Source of the DNA: Talinum fruticosum | Lineage: Eukaryota > Streptophyta > Magnoliopsida > Caryophyllales > Talinaceae | DNA length: 64,000 nt | Assembly: GCA_021018815.1 (NCBI GenBank) | Contig: JAITYX010000074.1 | Location: 2,790,001 to 2,854,000 of the forward strand | Reading direction: 5' to 3' | In this document: one piece after another, positions 31,056 through 41,505 of the stretch | How positions within the stretch are numbered: the first letter of the stretch is position 1 | How the letters are laid out: each line of letters opens with the position of its first letter | Translations under genes and position numbers: made by a program | Notes under the pieces: generated by a model | Databases searched by the model: none | Seen by the model: only the letters and a program-made list of their open reading frames with translations | Told to the model about the DNA's origin: nothing

Positions 31056-31689
31056 GCACTTGGCGTGCTGCACTGACATAAGATTTAGGCACGAGTGATT
31101 TTTATAGGTGAGAAGTCATGCTTGGTCTGTGCAAATAGCATATTCCAAGCATATATAAGGCGAAGAAATAGTTTCATGTGTTGTAAATTTTTCACCACAA
31201 CTAATAAATTCAGAATTGCCTGTCTCATCTTCTGTTAGTCAAGAAAAGGTGCTTTTGACTTACCACAAGGCAAATATGCTGATGTTTTAGGACATGAAGT
31301 GTGATTGTGGATGTATCAAGTGAAAAAATTAGCCTCAAAAAGCATCTGACGTGTAAACTAAAATATTGAAATGAATAACAACTATCATAAGTTAAAAAAT
31401 ATTCATATCCTCTCCACCAGCATCTAGACAAGCTTCTGCAACATCTTTTTATGTTTCAGTCAGAGATCGACACAAAGATACTCCTATTAAGTAAAGTGTT
31501 TGTAAGCTCTCTGTCAATATCCTATATCTTAGTATTTCAATATCTCATAAATATAAATCATAAGGGATTTGCAAAATTCCTTGTCCTCTTGGTATGGAAT
31601 TTTAATTCACTTCACAGACAGGGATATAGACAAAGCAAATGATGTGGACGTTTAAGTAAACATGTGAAGGAGCCAAGCTTATAGGGAGT

Positions 31690-31930
31690 TCACGTATGGG
31701 GTACTGAGTGGTTTATATTCTCCAACTCTGGGACCTTGACTGCAAATATTGGAAAAGCAGACATATGCACTCTTGTTATCGAAGCTTTGAGCATATGCCC
31801 CCAATTCCAAGAATATCTCATCATAGAATGTCAATTTTTGGCATATAAGTAGAAGACTACATTTATCCCTTGGGAGAGCAAACAGTATTAGAAACAAAAA
31901 GAAGATTATTGTTGGCCCATAAAGGGGTAT
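31690..31930 (+). promoter_or_regulatory. Orphan MIR399-type promoter module without hairpin
   Basis: Aligns along its length with the region upstream of hairpins at 33.1 and 36.6 kb. Shared features in order: GGGGTACTGAGTGGT, TTCTCCAAC, GCATATGC (P1BS, 31791-31798), CCAAGAATATCTCATCAT, TATAAG (31844-31849), GAGAGCAAACAGTATTAGAA and AAAAGAAGAT. The hairpin expected at about 31.91 kb is missing; the homology stops at TTGTTGG. Confidence 0.65.
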
Positions 31931-32890
31931 ATCTCTTCCATCACAGAATTCTCCATTCATAAGATTCAAACCTGATATCTTGCTTAAGGGAAACAAGTGT
32001 CAAACCACTTGAACCACCTATGTTGGTTTTTTCCAAGAGATTTAAACATTAAGTAGCATGAAAAGGACAGGGAAGATGTAATCCATATATATCAAATGTG
32101 GTGCATGCAATGGAACTCAGAAAATTGGTTATATTACCATCAATGAGAATCTTGCTAGACATGTCTAATCTCCACTAATGCATAAGATACGGTTCACTAA
32201 GACAAATCAGTAAAATACTAATCGAATTCTCTACTTTGAGGAGACTACGGCAGTTAATTTCAGAGGAATCGACCTTCCTCAAATTACCAACTAAAAATTA
32301 ACGATCTAAATTTCTTTAAACCCAGCTGAAAACTACTCAAGAATTTTCTCCGCAACATACGTTCTTTTAACCTTACTTCCCCCTTCCTTGTCATCTCTTG
32401 CATAATCTGTACAAATATACAAAAGGACATTGTAACAGCACCAGCAGTGAACCGAAAGCAGCACATACTAAACTGAAAATGTCGCCAAGAGCAGGAAAAG
32501 AAAAAAAGGAGCTAAATCAAGAAACTCCTAATCAGTAAGGAGTTGTGTTTGCCAATTCATCAATCTACTCTCTCCATTTCCAATCACACAAGCTTATATG
32601 CCATTCTCTTATGTTTCCAGGGAGACAGGCATCTAAAACCATAAGGGTCAAACGGAAACACTTCTTATCTTTGTATGGGCATTTAGCATCATCATGGATT
32701 CAGCAATTTTACTTTCAAGTCAGGAAAATAAACAAAGCAATGCGACTTTGAAGTTTTAACGGAGTCAAACTAATATGGAATAGAACTATGAAAGTGGTAA
32801 TGAACTGTTCCTATTCTCCAACATGGACTAAAAACACGAGGACCATGATTGCAGATCAGAAAAGCAACATGTATTCTTACCAGGCTACCA

Positions 32891-32936
32891 GCATATGCAA
32901 CTTATATTCTTATTATTCCAGGCTACCAGCATATGC
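32891..32936 (+). promoter_or_regulatory. Two P1BS (PHR1) sites before MIR399 hairpin 2
   Basis: GCATATGC occurs at 32891-32898 and 32929-32936, both matching GNATATNC, the site bound by PHR1-type MYB factors under phosphate starvation. The sites sit in a duplicated CAGGCTACCAGCATATGC block, so this copy has two sites where the others have one. A TATATATA box follows at 32983-32990. Confidence 0.7.
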
Positions 32937-33049
32937 TACCAGTTCTAGGAATATCTCATAATGGAACATAAAATCCTTGGCATATATATAGAAGTCCACT
33001 ATTAAGTATTGAAAAGCAAGCAGTCTTAGAGCAAAAAGAAGATAAGTGG

Positions 33050-33155
33050 TTGGTGAATAACAGTGTGATTCTCTTTTGGCATGCAGACTATGGTCTATGC
33101 ATGCGCATAATTCTGTGGCATGCCAAAGGGGAATTGCCCTGTAATTCATCACCAT
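33050..33155 (+). ncRNA. MIR399: MIR399 precursor hairpin 2
   Basis: The 5' arm (CAGTGTGATTCTCTTTTGGC, from 33061) pairs with the 3' arm at 33121-33141, whose mature sequence begins TGCCAAAGGGGAATTGCC. It is canonical miR399 except G for A at position 10. The stem extends outward through GGTGAAT..ATTCATCACC. The loop is about 39 nt. miR399 is loaded on AGO1 and lowers PHO2/UBC24 mRNA, raising phosphate uptake. The promoter module (two P1BS, TATA) lies 60-165 bp upstream, which gives a plausible start site near 33010. Confidence 0.88.
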
Positions 33156-33491
33156 GATGATCTACAGTCTACACGAACACATCGCCCCCCTCTCATGCTT
33201 TGGGCTCTAACATAGATACTCATCGAAGTTCAAAGTTCTGAGGAACTACATCATCGACTTCTGTCTCAAGCTAAAAATAGTTTTCAAATTGGGCTGAAAA
33301 ATTATTCAGATAAAAGAATGGTAAGAGGCTACTATGACTAACTTATGCACCTTCATCAACCTTGTTGCTCAAACTCAACCATACACATGTTAAAGTGTTG
33401 AGAGTCCAACAATCATATCATGTTAGACTTGACTATTTTCAAATGTGTTGAACATTTCTAGTAAACAAATGAAGGGTTAGCTTCCACACCC

Positions 33492-33797
33492 ATGCTTGAG
33501 TGTTACGTAGGTACTTTGGGAAATACCCCTAGTGCTTCAAATCCAACTCAATTTGGTATCTTTTGTTTAGCAGTTGTTTTTGCTTACAGTGAGGAATTTC
33601 AAGCCAGAGTAGCATACTTCAACAAGTTACAAAAAATTCCAGAAATACCCAATGCATGGAGATATGAGATTAAATCAAACATGCTTGAAGTCTCAGACTT
33701 ATCAAAAGAGTTTTTTCCCTTCGAAAAATTTCCTAATAGTTCTTTTTTAAAAGTCTCAGGAATGGCTTTTCTGTACGGAGGGAACCAATCAGTGTGA
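33492..33797 (+). other. 101-codon open frame of uncertain reality
   Basis: An uninterrupted frame, MLECYVGTLGNT.. to ..GGNQSV, stands in AT-rich DNA between two MIR399 copies. It matches no family I know and has no splice or promoter context that supports it. Most likely chance or a transposon scrap. Confidence 0.12.
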
Positions 33798-33809
33798 GCA
33801 ACATTGAGT

Positions 33810-34060
33810 GTTATTGTCCTATAATGACAGCAAGACGTAGATTAGACATGTTATGTAATTGAGAACAACAACACAAAAATAAAAATCAGTTTTTGGTAAA
33901 GAATAGCTCTAATTTTTCCTCTGCTTTTTTCTTGTTTTGCCACCTGAGGGGGGCGGATTTTTCTTTTTTCCTTCTAGTTTAGTCTTTCAGCTACATAGTA
34001 CTCAGCAACAAAAACCTGATTAGGAAACTTTATTTGAGTTGGCATGTTTTTTCAAACAGA
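33810..34060. repeat. Paralogous spacer block A (copy 1)
   Basis: Shares ordered blocks with 37130-37360: ACAGCAAGAC, TAATTGAGAA, AAAATAAAAATCAGTTTTTG versus AAAATAATCAAAAATGAAGT, AGCTACATAGTACTC, and AACAAAAACCTGATT versus AACAGAAAACCTGGTT. It shows that the whole spacer, not only the hairpins, was duplicated. Confidence 0.65.
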
Positions 34061-35060
34061 AACGTGATTGATCGCCTTTATTAGAGTTTCAAGGCATTTT
34101 TAACCTCATCGCAATCATCTAACAGAGGGACTGGATAGCATAATTTGGATGCAGAAAGGTTCTTTCACTATATTGTTCCATTCTTGGTCAACACCAGTAT
34201 TGTAATGGATGTACGAACTTGCAACATATGTGACAGCTAAGAGGTTGTGTAATATGCAAACATCAAACAAAAACAAGGGTGCGCTCACATGTGATATGAT
34301 GGCAGAATTGGCATAATTTTTGAAGTTACCATGTCTACTGATCCTACTCTGTAATATCAATTCAAATGTCTATGTTATTACAACTGTTTAACAGCAGATA
34401 TCAGCCAATACAACCACGAAATTCAGTGCAGTGCCTGGTTGTTTATCTCTTCATCTAATTACTATGCATATTACATTGATAATGCATTTTATTTAATATA
34501 TTTACTTATTTATCCATTTAATGTTTTTATTCAACTTATTACCTCTAGCAGTTAGCATTCCCAGTGTTCATCCAAACTTATCCAAGTACAGGCAATTGAC
34601 GGTTTTAGACTACAGCTGATAGAAATAATCTCTATGCAACAAGTCAATTAACCCCACCCCCTGCTTAGGGGGTATCATGGGGAATGCTGACCATAGTATG
34701 GGGAGGTTGAGATGTCCAGAGCCTTACTAAAAACTTTTAAAAATTAGTAGGATGACAATGCAAGAAAAAGTAAAAACAAAAAGTGCTGACCATCAGTAAG
34801 AAAAGACACAAGCCACAGCCAAAACTATACACAATGCTGATATTCATGGCCTTTGTTGACTTGCAAATCTAAGTTAGAGTGCCTTAGTAAACTCAGGAAT
34901 TGCATGAGAGTAGTAGAACTTGGAAAAAGATTCACGGGAATGCACCCAATGCATAACCATCTTTTCAACTAAAGAGTTGGTTATCAATTAGCATAGATCA
35001 TCTCCCTTCTCAATAAGAAAATAAGTGAGAGGCAACGCTTAGCTGAAGGAAGGAAAGAGA

Positions 35061-35135
35061 GGTCAACTGCAAATGTTGCAACTGGTTGATTGCCCTGCAA
35101 TGCATCCATGCATTTGGAACACCGCATGTGAACAA
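35061..35135 (+). pseudogene. MIR399-like relic (3' half only)
   Basis: GGTCAACTGCAAATG..TTGATTGCCCTGCAATGCA aligns with the loop, 3' arm and downstream flank of hairpin 1 (GGTCAACTGCCAATG..TGATTGCCCTGTAATACA). The shared downstream words CATCCATGCA-TTTGG, GTCATG and TGTGCAAA continue for 100 bp. The 5' arm is gone, so no foldback can form. Confidence 0.6.
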
Positions 35136-36459
35136 CAATGTACAATAGGATTCTTATCAATGATGAAAAAGTCATGTATGTTCTGTGCAAACAGCATATG
35201 AGAAGCTTATCTAGAGTGAAGAAATGGTGTCATACTCATATCTTGAAACTATTTGCAGCATCACTAATAAATTCAATTCCAAGTCACATTGATTGTTATT
35301 CCAAAAAATATGCTTTTTGAAACCCGTCTATCCCCCCCAAAAAAAAAAAATTAGAAAGAAAAAAGGTGGCAAATATGTTTACATTTACGAAGAGTGATTA
35401 CATGTGATTTGAAAACAAATGCGTCTCACAAACTACACAACTTGTACAAAGCTAAAATGCTGGAAATGACAAACAGCTGAAAGGAAAATATTCCTTGGAC
35501 AAGACCAGCATATATTTCAGATCTCCTCACCATTCACGTTCAGCATTGTCGAAAAATAGGTGATTTCCGTTTTTTATTTGCAGCTAGCTCCTTTATGTGA
35601 AAAAGAAAAAGATCATTGTATTTCATTCTCCAGCCTTTTCTCAGCACAAGTCAGTGCCCCTTCAAAGCTTGCAGAAACCACTATTGAAGAAGTAGTCAAC
35701 ATCTACGACTATAATGCCTCATTTTTATTAGCACAGCATACATGGTTCCAATTGAGCATAAGCACAAACATCTTAGAGTATGTTCTAGAACTACCCAAGA
35801 ATTTCTCCAGTCAAACATATACATTTTTTAACTTCCTTTTCTTTTTGCCGTTCTAGTCTTTTTCTTTTTTTTTGTTCGTGTTCCATAGCCTGTACAAAAA
35901 TAATCCACAAAGTATGCTGCAACTGCAATGAGATGAAAGCAGTACGAGTTGAACAGAAAATGGCCCTAAAAAGCACAATAGCAGGGGGAGGGGAGAAAGA
36001 CACAGAATCACAGAACTTCTGATCAGGGTTATGTTCCACTTGGCATAAGATAATTTTAATCAAATAATCCTCTCTAGTCCGCAACAAGACAAACTTATGC
36101 AACATCCCTTTAAGTTGCTGCGGAGAGAGTCATAAAAGCGCTTGTATTAAGCATAGGAATCTGAAAGTTCTCCATCAATAGCTCATCTTAGCAGCATAAA
36201 TCATAAGGTATTAGAAGGCAATATTTCTCATTCTTGAATGGAAATTGATTTTCATAATGCAGCAGCAGTTTGCCTTGACGAATGATTCTATATATGAAAC
36301 AAGTGATTTCATTAGAAGTTTACACTATCACGGAAAGGAGTTAAACTAATTGGGAATAGAAGTACTGTGGGGTGCTGAATGGTCCTTATTCTCCAATGTT
36401 GGGGCCATAACCGCAGAGATCACAAAAGCAACATTCATTTTTATCTTTCCCGGTTTCCA

Positions 36460-36467
36460 GCATATGC
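36460..36467 (+). promoter_or_regulatory. P1BS (PHR1) site before MIR399 hairpin 3
   Basis: GCATATGC in CCAGCATATGCCAC, 133 bp before the hairpin arm and 47 bp before the TATA box, in the same block as at the other copies. Confidence 0.7.
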
Positions 36468-36513
36468 CACTAGTTCTCGGAATATCTCATCATGGAATGC
36501 AAATTCATTTGCC

Positions 36514-36521
36514 TATAAATA
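36514..36521 (+). promoter_or_regulatory. TATA box of MIR399 copy 3
   Basis: TATAAATA in GCCTATAAATAGGAG, in line with TATATATA at 32983 and TATAAATA at 40402. It predicts a start near 36545. Confidence 0.7.
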
Positions 36522-36581
36522 GGAGTTCAATTTTATGCCTTGTGAGAGCAAGCTGTCTTAGAAGCAAAAGAAGATATCTGG

Positions 36582-36678
36582 TTGGTGAATAACAGTGCCA
36601 TTCTCCTTTGGCATGCGGACAATGTATCTTGATACTCATCTGTCATGCCAAAGGAGAATTGCCCTGCAATTCGGCACC
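36582..36678 (+). ncRNA. MIR399: MIR399 precursor hairpin 3 (canonical)
   Basis: 5' arm CAGTGCCATTCTCCTTTGGC (from 36593) and 3' arm mature at 36646-36666, beginning TGCCAAAGGAGAATTGCC, exactly the miR399 family sequence. The loop is about 32 nt and the lower stem GGTGAATAACAG pairs with CTGCAATTCGGCACC. Neighbouring promoter signals give a complete pol II microRNA gene on the plus strand. Confidence 0.93.
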
Positions 36679-37129
36679 ATGATGATTGACAAAAATACTT
36701 TCCTTATGGCTCTCCCTCCTTCCCTCCCTCCCTTTCCTAATATCTCTCTCATCCTAGGGAATTAAATGACTAATCTTTTCATTTCTAGCAGGTAATTTTC
36801 CAATCTTCTGAAGCACTTGACTATCAACTTCTGTTTGAAGTTAGCCTGTGTAGTACTCAAATTAGGCTGCAAGTCCTGCAACCAACAAAAGACAGGGAAG
36901 ATGCTTAGATGCCCTGCACATGTACCCTCTCTTTAATTCCAGCTGTGTTTACTATCCTCTGCTGGACAGTTTATTGCATTGCCAAAGAAGAACTTTGGTC
37001 AGAAAGCATATTTGATCAAGTATTCAAGTCACCTGCTTCCTGCAGAAATACCGAGTGTAAAGGGAGACACGAATCACATTAAGGAAGATATAGGTATCAG
37101 TATCTTCAAGATTTCATTTCAGTGAAATT

Positions 37130-37360
37130 CCTGGGATGGCAACAAGACTAATATTAAGTAATTGAGAAAAAGAATCCAAAAATAATCAAAAATGAAGTTT
37201 TTGTAACAAATAGCTGTCCCCCCTCCCCCGGTTCATTCCTCTTTGTTTGTTGGGGGGTGAGGAGGTTTCGTTCTCATTTTCACAGCTAGTTTCAGGTTTT
37301 CAGTTACATAAAATACTCGGGAACAGAAAACCTGGTTGTGCACCTGTTAATTTTTGTTTT
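37130..37360. repeat. Paralogous spacer block A (copy 2)
   Basis: Counterpart of 33810-34060; see there. The distance between the two copies (about 3.3 kb) is close to the hairpin 2 to hairpin 3 spacing (about 3.5 kb). Confidence 0.65.
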
Positions 37361-37855
37361 CATGTTATTCTTTTTTGTTTCATTGTGTAAGATACTCCAC
37401 GGACTTTGTCAAGAACTACATAATAACGTGAAGAGGTTCTTCATAAAGCAAAGGCATATTTCTTGGGAATGGAAGCTTAGTATATAATTTGGCTACACAC
37501 ATACGCACAACAAGCAAAGGAACACCATATAAATTTCAACGTGTAAGATCCTCCATGTTGAAGGGAAAAATCACGGTCCAACAACCACCGGCGCAATCCT
37601 TTGTAATTTAAAATATAGATTACATACACTCACAGCACTGTGCCTCTCACTCTCATCTAGTTAGTGTTTAAGTCACCCTAGTCTCATGAATCTATCTTTC
37701 CTCCTAACATTCTCCCCCTATTTGGGGTTTGTGGTGCCTGAGATAAAACCTACAAATATGCGGATCTCACTGCATCACTTATGAGTCCCGCATTGAGTCA
37801 AGAGGATCCCACCCACTCTCTATTTTTTTGAAGCGAAAGTAAAACGATACAATTA

Positions 37856-38349
37856 AGGAGAGTACTAGCACTCAAACAAGGAGCATAGCTCCATCATGCC
37901 AGCTTATTTATACAAGTCCTGGAAAATTATCCCACCCGCACTCTCTTAAGGGGATCTGGGATAACCTTCAATCAAGGCCGAAGAGCCCTATTTATAATTT
38001 TCCATAACTTGTAAACTGCTCCTAGCACTTTTCGAAAAACAAGAGGCAACCAGCGGATTGCACACCAAGTCTTACGCATGCTGACTTAGAGTTATATCCC
38101 TTAAGAGAGTACTAGCCCTCAAACAAGGAGCATAGCTCCATCATGCCAGCTTATTAATACAAGTCCTGGAAAATTATCCCACCCACACTCTCTTAAGGGG
38201 ATCTGGGATAACCTTCAATCAAGGCCGAAGAGCCCTATTTATAATTTTCCATAACTTGCAAACTGCTCCTAGCACTTTTAGAAAAACAAGAGGCAACCAG
38301 CGGATTGCACACCAAGTCTCAGGCATGCTGACTTAGAGTTATATCCCTT
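37856..38349. repeat. 247-bp near-identical tandem duplication
   Basis: Copies at about 37856-38102 and 38103-38349 share GAGTACTAGC, CTCCATCATGCCAGCTTATT, GGGGATCTGGGATAACCTTC, GAGGCAACCAGCGGATTGCA and GAGTTATATCCCTT with only a handful of changes. It contains no gene I recognise. Confidence 0.92.
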
Positions 38350-38965
38350 GAGACCAATAGCCATCACCAAAGGCATTAATTGCCTAGTAAAGAGCAACTT
38401 CCTCTTCTCACCACAATCCTTCGATATTTCTTACTTTTTTTCTTTCTGAGTTGGACTCCAATCTTACAGCATTAAATTTCAGTAGTTACATGAGAGCCTC
38501 CCCCTCCCCCAACCCTTTTTCCTTGAATGATTCTATCAAACCTTGGTGTCTCTATCCAAAAAACAAAAAAAAAAAAAGAAATCCTCGGTGTCAGTTTCTC
38601 TCATAAACCTGTCGAGAAAAACACAATCAATACTGACAAATTTCGAATTAGTCCAGTTTAGTTTAGAGTTGATTTGGGTTAGTTAAGCTTGTTCAGAATT
38701 ATTTTTTTTTTTTTGGGTCAAATAGCCGATAGGGATACTTTACGAGGTCTAAGTTTGATACCTAATTAACAGTATTCAATGGTAATTTATTTTTTGATTT
38801 GAACAAGGGTGTAATCTTATTAGGGCCGTGAGCGTTTAAGATAAAAGTCATCCCAAGTGCACTTATGTACCACTTCAACTAACACTTTGTTGGCACTTGA
38901 CGATACTTTATAAACAAGCATCAACATGACATGTTTGATCATCCTTCACCACTTACAAAGATCTT

Positions 38966-39134
38966 TTTTGGTTCCTGAAGAGGCATCTAAATCTCACAAA
39001 GTTGAAAAAGGTAAAGAGGAGATTGACCCATTTGTAAGGATTGGGACTCGTGAAAAGAGGAACAAGAAATAGGCTCCTCCACTGGAATTGTCCTCTAGCA
39101 TATGCTATGCCATTAATTTCTCCAGCATAATCTA
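38966..39134 (+). pseudogene. Relic of a short 3'-terminal exon, copy 2
   Basis: Encodes PEEASKSHKVEKGKEEIDPF, VRIGTREKRNKK, then an in-frame stop, then APPLELSSSICYA and a final stop. Homologous to 29433-29603. The in-frame TAG makes it non-coding today. Confidence 0.5.
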
Positions 39135-40336
39135 AATCAAGGTACAAGTTATATGAACCTAGGCCAATAAACTCTTCAAGGCATTTTTAAAAAGAAGCAA
39201 TCCCCCCTCCCCCAAGGATTCTAAGTGCCTTTTGGATCTCTTTTTCTTTTTCTTTTTGGTTGAGTCTCACTTAAAAAACGAACATTGACAGGGAAAGAAA
39301 TTAGTTTTGGGTTTTTCCTGTCAAGAAGATGATTGAGTGGTAAAACAGCCAACAAAAAAGAAAGGAAAAATGATTCTATGTGGCTGATTGGCGTTTCTCT
39401 GCCCCTTTCCCTTAAATTCAAAATAACAAATGAATGTGCAGACAATCAATCTGTTGCACAGAAAGCTCTATTTATATCAAGGATAATTGATGATAAAGAT
39501 ATGCAATAGCTTTGTGAAGTCTCTTTAACATGACGAAATTTACAAATTGAGTTGCAATGATGAGGGAAGGATGCATTCATATTTATCAAATTTGGTCCAA
39601 TGCATGTTAACTAAGAAATATTAACATCTGGGAGAATCTCATTAGGGACCCAAGCAATCTCCAGAATTCTGCATTAAGAAAAAAAAAGGAAAAAAACTAG
39701 CTAGCTTCAAAATTGGTGAAAATAAACCAAGTTGAAAACTGTATTGTTAGATACTGTGATTAATCCTGTTTCGAAATGACAGTTTTGGTGTCTTCTCTTC
39801 GAAAGGCAGCTGCAAAACAGAAAGTTGTAATGTAAGTATGTATCTGTTACATTATTTCTTTTTAGAGAACCATTAACTTTCCAGAAGATAAATGAGTCAT
39901 TTTGCACTAGACTATTAAGTAACGGAGTAGCAAAGCTTCAGGGAAAAAGGATCTCAGCAAAGTACACAATGGACGCACAAATAATGCGATCATTGAATTT
40001 TTGGCATAACACGATTAGTATAGCAGCAATATATATCTGACTTCAAGAACAAAAACATTAGAGTTGACCCTGTAGTAATCTAGGTCCTAGGGAGGTCATG
40101 ATGTATGTGATCTTGCCTCATAAGTTGAGCCAAGTATCCTTTATTAGTCAAAATACACTACAAGGAAATAATTTGGATTCTGATATTGTGCTCTGTATCA
40201 TGCTGTTTGGAGTTGGGACCATTGCTCCACTAACAAGTTGAAGGAATATCCATTCTAATCACATGCTAACAAACATGAAAGTAGAAAGATGGAGGGCTAA
40301 GGGAAAGGTCATCCGTTGGTATTGTTTCAGAATATA

Positions 40337-40344
40337 GCATATGC
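40337..40344 (+). promoter_or_regulatory. P1BS (PHR1) site before MIR399 hairpin 4
   Basis: GCATATGC in ATAGCATATGCGCC, 65 bp before TATAAATA (40402-40409) and 132 bp before the hairpin arm, a spacing close to copy 3. Confidence 0.7.
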
Positions 40345-40401
40345 GCCGCATGTTTGGAACATTCTATCTCAGACAGCAAACTTAGTTGGCTTAGACAGGG
40401 C

Positions 40402-40409
40402 TATAAATA
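40402..40409 (+). promoter_or_regulatory. TATA box of MIR399 copy 4
   Basis: TATAAATA in GGGCTATAAATACTTC, 67 bp before the 5' arm. Confidence 0.7.
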
Positions 40410-40457
40410 CTTCTCCCGGACTAATCAAGCACCTCAAAGGCATTAGAAAATGTGGGA

Positions 40458-40556
40458 GTGGTGAGTAACAGTGCAATTCTCCTTAGGCATGCAGATAATG
40501 CAAATGCATACTTTGCTGACGTGCCAAAGGAGAATTGCCCTGCCATTCACCTCTAC
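40458..40556 (+). ncRNA. MIR399: MIR399 precursor hairpin 4 (canonical)
   Basis: 5' arm CAGTGCAATTCTCCTTAGGC (from 40469) and 3' arm mature at 40522-40542, again beginning TGCCAAAGGAGAATTGCC and identical to copy 3. The loop (about 32 nt) and the rest of the precursor differ from copy 3, so they are separate genes yielding the same small RNA. The lower stem is GGTGAGTAACAG with CTGCCATTCACC. Confidence 0.93.
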
Positions 40557-40669
40557 AAATATTTCACGATAGGAATACAATCTGGTTTGATTTTATACAG
40601 TAAGTCTCTCTGCTTGATTATGGTCCAATACTCTTTTCCTTTCCTGTCCGATCCAGCAGATCATTAACA

Positions 40670-41497
40670 TTTTCAGCGGCATGTCGTTAAAATTCGCTTC
40701 AGAGTATGAAACTAAAACTTTAGAAAGAGGTCGTGAAGTCATTTAAATGCACTGTCAAGCCGCATAAGAAGCACATAAAAATGTCTCTTCAACCAGGACC
40801 TCTCATGGGAGAATCTGATGCCTCATCTGGTGTTCAATGGGTTTACTCAGATAAGCACAGCTGAACGTAACCTTGTAATAACCAGAGTACAAGATATAGA
40901 CCTTAAGGAGCTAATAAGCATGCAACAAGATCATTCGCAAGTGGATACAAGATCTCAAGGGGTTGATAAACACTATGAGATAAATGTTAAAACTCTCTAA
41001 AGAAAGGTGGATAGAAACCAAAGACATAAGCTACTGAGATTCTCTCAAAGCCCAACTGGTAGGAAAAAGCCATGAACCCACATGGTGGGATATGAATCGG
41101 CTACAAATGGTGGATTAAAAATGCCATACCATACTCTTCGAAAACAGCTAGACGACCCAAAACGTAACTCTTCAAACCAGAAGATGAAGATGAAGAGCTG
41201 CATTCAATCAGCCAAAATAATGAAGGGACCTCTCGACTTACAAGACCGGCACAAGTAACCGAAGAGGCACAAGCGCCCCACAGTCCGTGGGCATGATCAC
41301 AGATGACCCCCGGTGATATGCAGAAAAATACATGAGCAAATTGACGGGCAAAGAAACGATCAATGTGGAGAACCAATGGTCAAACTTGGGTTGTGAAAGC
41401 TTGCACAAGAGATAAATGAAAAATGATTCGCCACGTAGTGAAAATCCACGGCAAGCCAAATAGAATTTGGGACACAATCCCAACTGTTTGATTTATC
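40670..41497. other. Spacer between MIR399 copy 4 and the transposon stack
   Basis: No convincing gene. A minus-strand frame around 41101-41376 is Ser-rich and unrecognised. The sequence upstream of 41498 would be the original 5' flank of the TPR-type exon now at 55844. Confidence 0.4.
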
Positions 41498-41505
41498 ATG
41501 CAGAT

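Noticed and set aside
31138..31145. GCATATTC as the P1BS of hairpin 1
   Set aside because: It matches GNATATNC but lies downstream of the hairpin; a promoter role for the plus-strand precursor is unsupported.
35061..35135. A fifth functional MIR399
   Set aside because: The 5' arm is missing, so no hairpin can form; it is listed only as a relic.
41101..41483. Overlapping minus-strand frames of 81-91 codons
   Set aside because: Two frames overlap with unrelated content and there is no promoter or splice context.
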